Assembly: GCA_041399155.1 (NCBI GenBank)
Contig: JAWKTI010000003.1
Location: 434,001-498,000 of the forward strand
Direction: 5' to 3'
Origin: Zavarzinella sp.
GTDB lineage: Bacteria > Planctomycetota > Planctomycetia > Gemmatales > Gemmataceae
Length of the DNA stretch: 64,000 nucleotides
Shown: positions 1 to 7,988 of the stretch, piece by piece
Position numbering within the stretch: position 1 is the first letter of the stretch
Layout of the letters: the number at the start of each line of letters is the position of its first letter
Position numbers and translations under genes: made by a program
The notes under the pieces: model-generated
Told to the model about the DNA's origin: nothing
Seen by the model: only the letters and a program-made list of their open reading frames with translations
The model's database searches: none

Positions 1-479
1 TTCTGCCCACCTTCGCCGAGATTGTGGGTGGCACCCCCAAGGAAGCAGACCAACTGCACGGGAAAAGCCTGGTCCCACTATTAAAGGACGCGAAGGCACC
101 GTGGGCAGATCGGTACCGCATGTTTCACGCTGGCAGGTGGGCAAAAGGGATGGCAGAAAAATCCCGCGATACCAACTTCGCTGTGAGAAATCAGCGGTTT
201 CGACTGGTGGGGCGAAACGCTCTCTACGACATCGAAAACGACCCTTCCCAAAAGACGAATGTGATCGGCAAATTCCCGGAAATTGCCAAAGAAATGAACG
301 CTGCCTACGACAAATGGTTTGATGGAGCCTTGCCGAATATGGTGAATGAAGATGCCCCACTGACCGGGCATAACACCTTTCATTTGATGTACTGGAAACA
401 ATACGGCATTGAAATTCCCCCATTGAAGAAGGAAAATCCAAAACAGCCGAAAAAGAAAAACCCCAAGAAACCAGACTAA
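1..479 (+). CDS. Sulfatase, C-terminal end only (cut by left edge)
   Basis: This is the C-terminal part of a sulfatase-family hydrolase, an enzyme class that removes sulfate esters, in planctomycetes mostly from sulfated polysaccharides. The reading frame is open from base 3 and begins with LPTFAEIVGG, a stretch that follows the catalytic core in arylsulfatases. The later segment FRLVGRNALYDIENDP, followed by a run reading TNVIGKFPEIAKEM, is the usual C-terminal pattern in which the enzyme's terminal beta-sheet meets a lysine-rich tail. The catalytic Cys/Ser motif would lie upstream of the window and cannot be checked. The protein ends in a Lys/Pro-rich tail (about the last 20 residues). An internal GTG at 24 could be mistaken for a start, but the frame continues off the edge. 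Confidence 0.85.
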   Translation, partial: LPTFAEIVGGTPKEADQLHGKSLVPLLKDAKAPWADRYRMFHAGRWAKGMAEKSRDTNFAVRNQRFRLVGRNALYDIENDPSQKTNVIGKFPEIAKEMNAAYDKWFDGALPNMVNEDAPLTGHNTFHLMYWKQYGIEIPPLKKENPKQPKKKNPKKPD

Positions 480-731
480 CGGTGCGTCAATTATCCCTGG
501 CGGTTCACTCACCAAGTTTCAAACGATTTATCCGGGCTGAACATTCGGGCCGCTCGTGGTGAATGTCGAAAACTCGACCGAATATGAAATTTTGTTCACT
601 ATTGGCAAAGGGAACCTTTTCCCAATATCTTAGTCTATTCGAATGGAAAGTGACCTTGAAGCAGAACTGGAAGAGTGCCACGGACTTCAGGCTGGCAAAC
701 TCTCTCTAACTTCTTTTGAGGAAAGCACTTA
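480..731. other. Intergenic stretch, no gene seen
   Basis: No open frame with protein-like composition and no recognised RNA lie between the sulfatase stop and the tRNA. The tRNA promoter is presumably here but no clear -35/-10 pair could be assigned. Confidence 0.5.
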
Positions 732-816
732 GGCCGTGTGATGGAATGGCAGACATAGGGGACTTAAAATCCCCTGGGGGGCAACCCCCGTGTGGGTTCG
801 AGTCCCACCGCGGCTA
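732..816 (+). tRNA. tRNA-Leu (anticodon UAA)
   Basis: A complete class II tRNA can be folded. The acceptor stem is GGCCGTG (732-738) with CGCGGCT (809-815) and discriminator A816. The anticodon stem-loop has loop CTTAAAA, giving anticodon UAA, there is a long variable arm (GGGGG/CCCCC) and a T arm GTGGG-TTCGAGT-CCCAC. The 3' CCA is not encoded. The variable arm and anticodon identify leucine. The 3' two thirds (761-816) is the attachment site of the genomic island that follows. The full tRNA stays intact because the island carries its own copy of this end. Confidence 0.95.
761..816 (+). repeat. Left attachment site copy (attL core) inside tRNA-Leu
   Basis: These 56 bases, from the anticodon arm to the last base of the tRNA, recur at 27445-27500 with one difference (C786 versus T27470). 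Tyrosine-integrase islands that use tRNA 3' ends leave exactly this kind of direct repeat. Confidence 0.93.
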
Positions 817-855
817 CTGACTTACGTCGATTTTGATGTCGCCAATCAAGAACCG

Positions 856-875
856 ACCTACCATAAACCTACCAC
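856..875 (+). repeat. Island-end repeat, left copy (possible integrase arm site)
   Basis: ACCTACCA occurs twice in tandem here, separated by a few bases. The same 20-bp arrangement with two mismatches is at 27319-27338, just inside the other end. It lies 40 bp inside the left tRNA repeat. Paired repeats at this distance are where tyrosine integrases or excisionases bind; that role is inferred. Confidence 0.55.
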
Positions 876-1038
876 GCTCGATTAGACCGACTATTTCGAC
901 TCTCCAACGTGAAAGATTGTAACTCGACATTCGATATTAGAAACAGTCGCAAATCGCAGAAATTCCAAGAATTGCAGTTCGATAAAACATCAAAAATATT
1001 CCGGGCAATCTCAAAGAAGATGTCTTTCATTTCGACGA

Positions 1039-2202
1039 TCAGGATTTTCCATCAGGCTTCTGGAGAATCTTAGGCACTGGCATGTTCACCACTGCGTCTT
1101 CCATTTGGCTAGTAAGATTTATGTACACTTGTGTAGTAGAGTAGCTCTTGTGACGCATCAGTTTTTGAAGAACGTCCCCTTTGATGTGAGGTGCCATCAA
1201 AGTAGCGAAAGCCCGACGAAAATCGTGAAAGCCATACAAATAGCACGATGGTGTATGGCAATGTTCTTCCGGACAGTCTACGTGTATGCCTACCTGTTGC
1301 TGGATCCGCTTGAATTCCTCCCAGATCTGAGTCTTGTTCAGGTGCCAAGGGAACAATATTAGTGAATTATTGTCTAGTGTCCTCAGATGTTCAATCACTA
1401 CGGGATGCAAATTGATGCGTTCATCCCGTTTTCCCTTGTTGTCTTTGGCCCGCGTAATGAGTTGGCCAGCTTCAAAGTCTAAATCTGCTCTACGAATAGA
1501 GAGGATCTCGTTGATCCGCATCCCGGTCATGTACGCAACTACGATAAGTGCCCGCCACCAGTCTACGGGTGTATAAGTCTGCAATTGCTCATTGGGATGT
1601 TTTGCATGGGTGCACCCCTCGCTATAGATCAGTTCGAAATGCTGAGCCGTGACGAAACGAGGAATTTTCTGCGGCTCGCGTACCATTTTGATCTTGGGTA
1701 CTACTTGGAGGTATTCCCATTCGTGTGCTTTGCGCAGAGCTGCTTTCAAGTGCCTAAGGTCTTTGTTTACAGTTGCTGGTGAAATTGGTGACTTCGGATT
1801 TTTTCCACGATCTTTGAGACGCAATGATACAAATTCGTCTATTTTCTTAGTGGTGATGGTTTCCAACCTGCCAGGAGAAATGTGTCGTTCAAAAGTTGCC
1901 AATGCTACCTTGACTGAACGTTGCGAACTGGCTGCCAATAGACTCAATACCTGTTCCTCGTATTCCTTGCGAAAATCCTTCCATGTAATTTTGTTAGAAG
2001 GCTTGTGTACACCCATATCCAGTTCGCTTTGAATGCGGCGCAACCTCTTCTCAGCTAAATTCTTTCCACGGGAACCAGGCCCGCAACTCTCACTATGCCG
2101 TTTGCTCTGGAGATCGTACCAACCGACATACCAACTGGCTCCCGCTACCCCTTTCTTGGCTACTTCCTTTTTCTGTTGGAAAATCCAGATTTTCTTGTTC
2201 AT
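1039..2202 (-). CDS. Tyrosine-type site-specific integrase of the island
   Basis: This phage-type integrase would recombine the island into tRNA-Leu. The start chosen is the ATG at 2202 (387 residues, MNKKIWIF...), which has AGGGAG about 8 bases upstream; a longer frame would overlap the excisionase gene. The C-terminal catalytic domain has the full active-site set: Arg in GMRINEIL, Lys in the KGKRDERI beta-hairpin, HDFRR (His/Arg), then RHKSYSTTQVY with the second His and the Tyr nucleophile. The N-terminal part is an arm-binding/SAM-like domain. A Cys/His-rich insert (CPEEHCHTPSC) between the hairpin and HDFRR may bind zinc. The gene lies 220 bp from the tRNA end, the usual position for such enzymes. 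Confidence 0.93.
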   Translation of the reverse strand: MNKKIWIFQQKKEVAKKGVAGASWYVGWYDLQSKRHSESCGPGSRGKNLAEKRLRRIQSELDMGVHKPSNKITWKDFRKEYEEQVLSLLAASSQRSVKVALATFERHISPGRLETITTKKIDEFVSLRLKDRGKNPKSPISPATVNKDLRHLKAALRKAHEWEYLQVVPKIKMVREPQKIPRFVTAQHFELIYSEGCTHAKHPNEQLQTYTPVDWWRALIVVAYMTGMRINEILSIRRADLDFEAGQLITRAKDNKGKRDERINLHPVVIEHLRTLDNNSLILFPWHLNKTQIWEEFKRIQQQVGIHVDCPEEHCHTPSCYLYGFHDFRRAFATLMAPHIKGDVLQKLMRHKSYSTTQVYINLTSQMEDAVVNMPVPKILQKPDGKS

Positions 2203-2242
2203 GTTCGAATCACTCCCTGTGGTAGATGCGGCTGAATTGTGG

Positions 2243-2533
2243 TCAGATGTCAAACTTACCCGGATGATGATTCCGACGCAGATAGTCCAGAAGATCGACA
2301 ATTGAGTAACGAATTCGATTGCCAACTATTCGGGAAAACCCAATCTTACCAGCTAATCGTAGGTCTCGAAGTTGCCATTGATTAAGTTCCAAAAGTTCAG
2401 CTGCCTTATTCTCTGAAAGGGCCAACTTGCCATGAATCAAGCTGTTCATGTCAGTAAGCTCATTAATGACTTCCCGAACAATCTCTTGAACCAGGGGCTG
2501 CAATTCACCAACTCTCAATTGAATGTCTGCCAT
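2243..2533 (-). CDS. Small MerR-type HTH protein, probable excisionase
   Basis: A 96-residue protein (start ATG 2533, MADIQLRV...). The C-terminal half reads as the winged-HTH fold of excisionases and MerR-family small regulators: LSENKAAELLELNQWQLRDL, then a wing ending in NRIRYSIVDLLDYLRR. It lies 40 bp upstream of the integrase gene in the same direction, the classic xis-int arrangement, so a role as recombination directionality factor or integrase regulator is likely. The N-terminal 40 residues are a helical segment of unknown role. The frame is open 57 codons further upstream, but that part has unlikely composition. Confidence 0.75.
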   Translation of the reverse strand: MADIQLRVGELQPLVQEIVREVINELTDMNSLIHGKLALSENKAAELLELNQWQLRDLRLAGKIGFSRIVGNRIRYSIVDLLDYLRRNHHPGKFDI

Positions 2534-2790
2534 AATATCATTCACACATAGGTTGAAATGGTAGCCCCGAGGATCGGAGCCGTTTACATAAGTGCGTGAA
2601 GTTGTGCGTAGGCACCGGTGATTAAACCCAATTCGTAGCTGAAAATAGAAATAAAAATCGCCCGAAGCAAATGAAAATAAAGTACTTATGACATTTTTTT
2701 GCACCAGCCAGTTTTTTTGTGTTAATTCACGGAAAATTTCACAGAAGCGTCACGGATTCAGATTGCTCCGCGCAATGGAGAAAAGTGTCA

Positions 2791-3195
2791 TCAGGATGAT
2801 GGGTTCGACAAGCCTTCCAGAACTGTAATAACGTGGCGAAGGGAATCTAGGAATAGTTCTCCTTCAGCCACGATTTTCTTGACGTTAGCGAGTAACAACA
2901 TTGGATCAATAGAGTTACTCGATTCTGAGTTCGTGGCAGCTTGTACTGCTGGGAACCTGAACCCCGCCTTGACCTTATATGCCTGAAGTTCGGTATCAAA
3001 GAACCAGGGTACACCAGCCATCGACAAAGTCTGAAGGTCACGGTGGACCGTACGCGGGGAACATTCGAGTTCACGTGCGAGCCCGTTCGCATCCCAACGC
3101 CCCGATCCAAGAATCAATCTGAGTACCCGCAACAAACGGCTAAGGCGTTCACATTGTCGTGCTCTTCGTTCCGCATCAGTTCGCTTCTTGGACAT
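2791..3195 (-). CDS. HTH regulator resembling the N-terminus of WYL proteins
   Basis: A 134-residue protein with a winged HTH of the HTH_11/DeoR type: RLSRLLRVLRLILGSGRWDA, then LARELECSPRTVHRDLQTLSMAG and a wing through YKVKAGFRF. It closely parallels the first 130 residues of the WYL regulator at 6939-7988 (same linker and order, including the FRFP end), but the WYL ligand-binding domain is missing. It may be a stand-alone repressor or a natural truncation. It is divergent from the PD-(D/E)XK gene at 3400, and the 204-bp gap between them likely holds both promoters, so it may repress that gene. Confidence 0.75.
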   Translation of the reverse strand: MSKKRTDAERRARQCERLSRLLRVLRLILGSGRWDANGLARELECSPRTVHRDLQTLSMAGVPWFFDTELQAYKVKAGFRFPAVQAATNSESSNSIDPMLLLANVKKIVAEGELFLDSLRHVITVLEGLSNPSS

Positions 3196-3399
3196 TCGCC
3201 TATTGGTCTCAGCAAGTTGAATTCACCAGATGCGAGAGTAGCAAAGTCCATTGTCATCAGTAGGTTATTGTTGTTTCGATGAGAAAAACAATGTGATTTA
3301 TTCATTATCTTTTGCTGACAGAAATCGCACTGACCCACAGTTGGCATAGAGATCCGTCATGATTCACTAATTAAATTCACATGTGCGGAGACATTAACA

Positions 3400-4446
3400 A
3401 TGCCTAATCTCATCTTCATTCGTGAAATCGATCCGAATACGTACCTACATTACTCTTATCTTGCCGAGACAGCTCGTTTGCGTGATTATTCACGTGGTCC
3501 GTACGCTCCACCGGAAATGATTTGTGGCTACACAACTCAGCAGATTCAGAAATTACTCCAAAATGAAGGAACTCGTTTAGAAAAAGCACCTGATCATAGA
3601 GTGGATGATTACGCGTTTTGGCACAACATCATTCGCGAACGCAATGATTTGTTGTATCTCTCTGGAAACGATAAGACTGGATGCTTTACCAGACTCCTGG
3701 ATCAGTTTCACGCTGAGATTGCCCCGTTCGTGCGTCATAACAACAAACGGGAGTTGAGTGAACGATTGCAGATATGGAGAAAAAAACTCGAAAGAATTGT
3801 CACAAAGAATAGCACATTTAATCATTGGGATAATGATGATGCTTCTGGTTTTCCAATTAACGAAGGCATTGGTTGGGCTTCGCGTATGCTGGAGTTTAGC
3901 CGGGAGGAGAATAAGCTTCAATTTATCAGAACAGATGATGAATCCCTTGACTTTTCGCTGTTGAGCATCGAGACCAATATGTCCATCTCAGCGAATAATA
4001 ATCCATTTGTCCAAGGGGCAAGAAGTTCAATTAACCTTGATGGGTTAGGAATTCGGAGAGATGGAACATTTTGTGTAATTGAAATAAAGGCAGAAGCAGA
4101 TACACATGAATTATTTCGCGCTACAGTTCAGGCACTTTGTGGGGCTGTTGCAGTAGTTGCCAAGCAAAAAATGATCTGCAACTTAGTAGAAAAAGCAGCA
4201 GGGAGGCGACCAGCATTCATTTCACCCGCATTATTAAATAAATCATCCATCGGTCTATATGTTATGGTTGACTCCAGACACTACTATGTACCTGAAGGCA
4301 CGGCTTTCATAGAGTCGATCAGTATATTAATAGATGCTTTCCCTCCATTAAGTGAAGTAGTATATTTTTCCGTAAATCCGCAATCTGAAGAGTTTCCATC
4401 TAAAATATCTCTGAATCACGTGATAAAGAGGCAATCTAATTCTTAG
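3400..4446 (+). CDS. Uncharacterised protein with a PD-(D/E)XK nuclease-like core
   Basis: A 348-residue protein with no recognised family name. Residues 212-234 carry a restriction-endonuclease-like signature: Asp214 in NLDGLGI, then a beta strand with Glu228 and Lys230 in FCVIEIKAEAD. This is the Asp...Glu-x-Lys pattern of PD-(D/E)XK nucleases. The N-terminal 170 residues are predicted helical and may recognise DNA or a partner. It is one of the few plus-strand island genes, divergent from the HTH regulator, and is followed convergently by the MBL gene. Defence nuclease is the best guess; substrate unknown. Confidence 0.65.
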   Translation: MPNLIFIREIDPNTYLHYSYLAETARLRDYSRGPYAPPEMICGYTTQQIQKLLQNEGTRLEKAPDHRVDDYAFWHNIIRERNDLLYLSGNDKTGCFTRLLDQFHAEIAPFVRHNNKRELSERLQIWRKKLERIVTKNSTFNHWDNDDASGFPINEGIGWASRMLEFSREENKLQFIRTDDESLDFSLLSIETNMSISANNNPFVQGARSSINLDGLGIRRDGTFCVIEIKAEADTHELFRATVQALCGAVAVVAKQKMICNLVEKAAGRRPAFISPALLNKSSIGLYVMVDSRHYYVPEGTAFIESISILIDAFPPLSEVVYFSVNPQSEEFPSKISLNHVIKRQSNS

Positions 4447-4530
4447 AAAGTGTGTCTGACCTATTTCACATTGAAATAATCGATACGTTCATAAGCATGA
4501 GTGATTTGATTATCTCTTGTTCTTCCTCAT

Positions 4531-5826
4531 TCAAACAACATCAAAAGATACTCGGTCGCTCAACATTGTCACATTTGAAAAGTAGTTCTGGAACATTTGT
4601 GGTTCAAAAGTGTGGATCGGAATCACCGTCCGAGCATTTACCGACTTCACGAAACTAACAATGTCAGCAACATAAGCGTGACCACTGACATGAGCGGGTA
4701 TGAAGTCGCCATGGACCTGGGCAATTTGGTGCTGGAGATCAACCCAGTCTTTCTTTGCTAGATAGCCTTTCCAATAGCCATAAAGGCATCTGCAGCGAGA
4801 GGGCAATTGGCCGTTAAAATCTAATTGGACCATTGAAGGACGGAACACCATCAGGTACCTTGTTGAATCTGAGAGTATTTCTGAGAGTTCAATCTGATCA
4901 GCGAGAAATCTTTCCCGGATAGTAACTAGTTTCCGAAGCTCGAACAATTTGTTGAAATAAACACGTATTCCCATGTCTCTGCTTGGCTTCGGAACCTTCG
5001 TGTGCTCACTTATCAGGTAAAGAACGAAGGCCGTGTACGCATCCACGACGAATATCCGGTCAGTCTTCTGTGCAACCTTGTACAATGTTACGATCCGGTC
5101 AACGTCCAGAGCGGAGAATGTAGCTAACACCAGAGCGGGTGCTGACTTGACCATGTCGAAAATGCTTTCTTCTAATTGATACTCAGTAGCACCTTCTACC
5201 TTTTCGCTGCCGAAATGGGTTCCCTCGACGATCAAAACATCGACGGGTATTCCCTTAATGTAATTGAGAAGATCGCGAATCATCCCCGGTTTTCGTCCAT
5301 GCTTGCGGAAATCACCAGAATAGAGTATGGTCTTTCCATCACCCTCGACAAGAAATGCCACGCTGCCGAAAATAGAATGATCAACTGGTAGCGGTGTGAC
5401 ACGACAATCACCTATCTGGATCTGCTGTTTTCCTACTACTTCTCTAAATCGAGTTCGATCTAATCTTTTTTGTCCAGCAAAAACAGAAGCTGCCAACATC
5501 ATTTTTGAAGTTCCGCTCGTTGCATAGATCGGAACAGCAGACCGCGATAGGTACAAAAGTCCTGCATGATCAAGATGGGCATGGCTAAGCAAAATACCTT
5601 CCGGAGCGGGAAACAGTGTATCAAAGAGACCAGAAATCCCCGGGATTACTTTTTCGGCTTTCAATGTTTCGATGGATTTGGCCGAAGCAGCACTAGAATC
5701 GAACGGCTCCCGATTGGCGTCCACCAAAGGCATACCGAGATCGATAACAAGGCGAGTTGTTGAAGTGGCCACTTCAACACACGATCCGCCGATCTCATTA
5801 GTACCACGATGGATGGTGATTTGCAT
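4531..5826 (-). CDS. MBL-fold RNase J-like metallohydrolase
   Basis: A 431-residue metallo-beta-lactamase-fold enzyme with the metal set of the RNA/DNA-processing branch. It has HAHLDH at residues 82-87, a further His in LPVDHSIFGS, Asp in YSGDFRKHG, and the C-terminal HVSGHA (about 379-384) and IPIHT (about 404). These last two correspond to the late motifs of the beta-CASP/RNase J group. The start MQITIHRGTNEIGGSCVEV is the usual first strand of that group. Expected activity is a zinc-dependent nuclease on RNA. At 431 residues it is shorter than housekeeping RNase J (about 550), lacking its C-terminal domain. It lies 276 bp downstream of the JAMM/WYL/deiminase operon in the same direction and may be part of it. 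Confidence 0.85.
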   Translation of the reverse strand: MQITIHRGTNEIGGSCVEVATSTTRLVIDLGMPLVDANREPFDSSAASAKSIETLKAEKVIPGISGLFDTLFPAPEGILLSHAHLDHAGLLYLSRSAVPIYATSGTSKMMLAASVFAGQKRLDRTRFREVVGKQQIQIGDCRVTPLPVDHSIFGSVAFLVEGDGKTILYSGDFRKHGRKPGMIRDLLNYIKGIPVDVLIVEGTHFGSEKVEGATEYQLEESIFDMVKSAPALVLATFSALDVDRIVTLYKVAQKTDRIFVVDAYTAFVLYLISEHTKVPKPSRDMGIRVYFNKLFELRKLVTIRERFLADQIELSEILSDSTRYLMVFRPSMVQLDFNGQLPSRCRCLYGYWKGYLAKKDWVDLQHQIAQVHGDFIPAHVSGHAYVADIVSFVKSVNARTVIPIHTFEPQMFQNYFSNVTMLSDRVSFDVV

Positions 5827-5929
5827 GACGTCATTTCCCTAGCTTTGGTTTTGCTTTTGTCTCGTTAGGTCAGCTTGGATACTGCTAGAACATGAAGTCA
5901 TGATATGTACACGCACAGATCGCCACCAA

Positions 5930-5959
5930 CAGCCGGGATTCGAAATGAAATCCCGGCTG
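5930..5959 (-). terminator. Perfect 11-bp hairpin between deiminase-like and MBL genes
   Basis: CAGCCGGGATT pairs exactly with AATCCCGGCTG across an 8-base loop. It lies 144 bp beyond the stop of the deiminase-like gene on the minus strand. There is no T-tract on either side, so an intrinsic terminator is not certain. A protein-binding site or RNA-stability hairpin is equally possible. Confidence 0.45.
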
Positions 5960-6102
5960 TGAAGTTACACCCAACCTTTGTAAGAAATCGTAATTTCTTT
6001 CTTAACCCGGATTCAAATTCTCTGTATGTATTGTTCATTCGCTTAGGATACAGGTGAATCTGCACGGAATTATCTCTCAGAATTCTGACAAGCATCAACG
6101 TA

Positions 6103-6942
6103 CTACAACAAATAGCTGGCACAAATGCAATTGAGGATTCCACCTTCTCTCGCCAATTGCTTGCAGTCCAGTAATACGATCGGAACGTCATTAATCAAAG
6201 AAATAAGTCTATTAAGTACGATCTGATCAGATTCTGTGCCGAAGGCAGGTACAATGATGACTTTGCTTGTTCGGAGAAAGTTAGCGTACAATCCCAGGGC
6301 AGATGGGATTCCGTTTACGGACTGTTGTTCGATAAAATACGGAAGAAGTTCAGTTTTCAACCCGTGTCGGTGAAGAATGTTGGCCACCCTATTTCCGTAC
6401 AGTGGATCGATCTCGGCATAGTTGTTCAACAGAACTGTGTCTTCGCTGATGAAGCGAACAATCGCGTCTGCATGACCAACGGGATCGTAGGGTTCCTTGG
6501 GAATAATGATTAGTTGATCTACTTGCAAGAGATTTCGGAGTTCATCCCGTAGTACTGGTCGGTCCCAACTTGGATTTTCGCGATAAATCTTGTCGGTCAG
6601 AATGGCTTTATTCCTCGATGCGACCACATTGCCGCCATCGATGTTGATTGTCGAATGGTGACATTTGCCCAGCTTACGGAACTGATCTGCTACTTGCCGA
6701 TCAGTACGTAATTCAGGATAGTTCTTGAGGTAGTCTGGCTCATACCGAAATTGCAGCCACTCGCCAAGGGAAATCTGGATTGGGCAATAATCTCTCGACC
6801 AGATGTCCTTTACGTTGTGAAGCAATCGGACTTTGACTTCGTGGGTTTTCAGGATATAAATGAGTTCTGTGAACAACTCAGCGTGGCAGACCTGGAGTAA
6901 ATTTGCCAGGAAAACGGAGTTGACATCCCAATCAGGTATCAT
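6103..6942 (-). CDS. Agmatine-deiminase-family (PAD_porph) protein
   Basis: A 279-residue guanidine-modifying-enzyme-fold protein of the agmatine deiminase / Porphyromonas peptidyl-arginine deiminase family, which hydrolyses a guanidino group. Visible motifs in order are IWSRDYCP (48-54), NIDGGNVVAS (100-109), PVGHADAIVRF with the catalytic His157, and a C-terminal GGILNCI with the nucleophilic Cys272. The family normally has His just before this Cys; here it is Asn. The protein is also shorter than biosynthetic agmatine deiminases (about 350). Its start overlaps the WYL gene stop (ATGA). Setting and divergence argue against polyamine synthesis, but the true substrate is unknown. Confidence 0.8.
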   Translation of the reverse strand: MIPDWDVNSVFLANLLQVCHAELFTELIYILKTHEVKVRLLHNVKDIWSRDYCPIQISLGEWLQFRYEPDYLKNYPELRTDRQVADQFRKLGKCHHSTINIDGGNVVASRNKAILTDKIYRENPSWDRPVLRDELRNLLQVDQLIIIPKEPYDPVGHADAIVRFISEDTVLLNNYAEIDPLYGNRVANILHRHGLKTELLPYFIEQQSVNGIPSALGLYANFLRTSKVIIVPAFGTESDQIVLNRLISLINDVPIVLLDCKQLAREGGILNCICASYLL

Positions 6943-7988
6943 GTATGGTATGCGTCAATTGACTGTTGTAGATTTACTAAAATCATTTCACGAAGTTCTT
7001 TTGGCTGGATCACTTTGGCTCGGCTTCCCCATCCGAGAACCCAGCGAACAATTTCGTTCAGGCCATCCACCTGAAATGTCATTGTTAAAGAACCATTATT
7101 GTGTTCATGAATCTTTTGGGTATGGTGCCATATACTTTCTTTAACAATGCCAGCTACTTCTTTCGCAAACACAATTTCCACTTTGAAAGAACGGTCACCT
7201 CGATAAACTGCCCAGGCGTTTCCAAAGTATTTTTTGAGGTCAAAATTATCAGGAACTTCGGCTTTCGTGTCTAGCATCTGCAATACCGTAAATCGTGCAA
7301 CACGATAGGTTCGAGGAGTGTCTTCGTCGACAGGACGAGCAATCAAATACCAGGCCTGCTTCACTAGACACAGCCGATAGGGATGCAATTGAAGATTCAC
7401 TTCTTGATCCATACCTGGACTGAAGTAAGTTCCGTTAATCAGATTGGCTTTGACTAGAGACCATTGGATTGTTCGCAAAATATTCCTATGCAGAGAATGA
7501 TCGGCCAACTTCAGATCGAGAACGGAAACTAATTTCTCAGCGTCTATAAGTACTTTTGCAACATCTTCCTCCACAGTTGCAACTAACTTCTGATTCACCT
7601 GCTTCGCACCAGTGCTAATATTCAATCCTTCATATGAAGTGATTGCAATCGAAGTTCCTTGACCAAGGGCCTCTTCCACAGTGACGTTTAGTGATGGAAA
7701 ACGAAAGTTCTTCGCTACACGATAGCAACGAGCATTTTGGTCAAATTCTACTGGGATACCGGCAAACTCCAGAACCTTCATATCACGGTAGATAGTTCGC
7801 TCTGAACACTCTTGTTCCAAGGCTATGTCTCGGACATTCCAACGACCCCTACTCAAAAGAAGCTGAAGCATCCTCATCACGCGCGCCAGCCGGTCAGCCT
7901 GACGTAATCGTCGATCAGGATCAGGAAGTGCGCCTTTGGCTTCGGAAGGCAGTAGTTTGGGGATCGGTTTTCGTTTCGAACTTGTCAT
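6939..7988 (-). CDS. WYL-domain transcriptional regulator
   Basis: A 349-residue regulator. The N-terminal winged HTH (about 35-100) reads RLARVMRMLQLLLSRGRWNV, then IALEQECSERTIYRDMKVLE. The central WYL domain (about 165-260) includes LHPYRLCLVKQAWYLIARPV and YRVARFTVLQML. A C-terminal WCX-like extension ends near RWVLGWGSRAKVIQP. WYL proteins are thought to sense nucleic acid or nucleotide ligands and often regulate defence loci. It overlaps both neighbours by the ATGA arrangement, so JAMM, WYL and deiminase are translationally coupled and it probably regulates its own operon. Confidence 0.92.
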   Translation of the reverse strand: MTSSKRKPIPKLLPSEAKGALPDPDRRLRQADRLARVMRMLQLLLSRGRWNVRDIALEQECSERTIYRDMKVLEFAGIPVEFDQNARCYRVAKNFRFPSLNVTVEEALGQGTSIAITSYEGLNISTGAKQVNQKLVATVEEDVAKVLIDAEKLVSVLDLKLADHSLHRNILRTIQWSLVKANLINGTYFSPGMDQEVNLQLHPYRLCLVKQAWYLIARPVDEDTPRTYRVARFTVLQMLDTKAEVPDNFDLKKYFGNAWAVYRGDRSFKVEIVFAKEVAGIVKESIWHHTQKIHEHNNGSLTMTFQVDGLNEIVRWVLGWGSRAKVIQPKELREMILVNLQQSIDAYHT

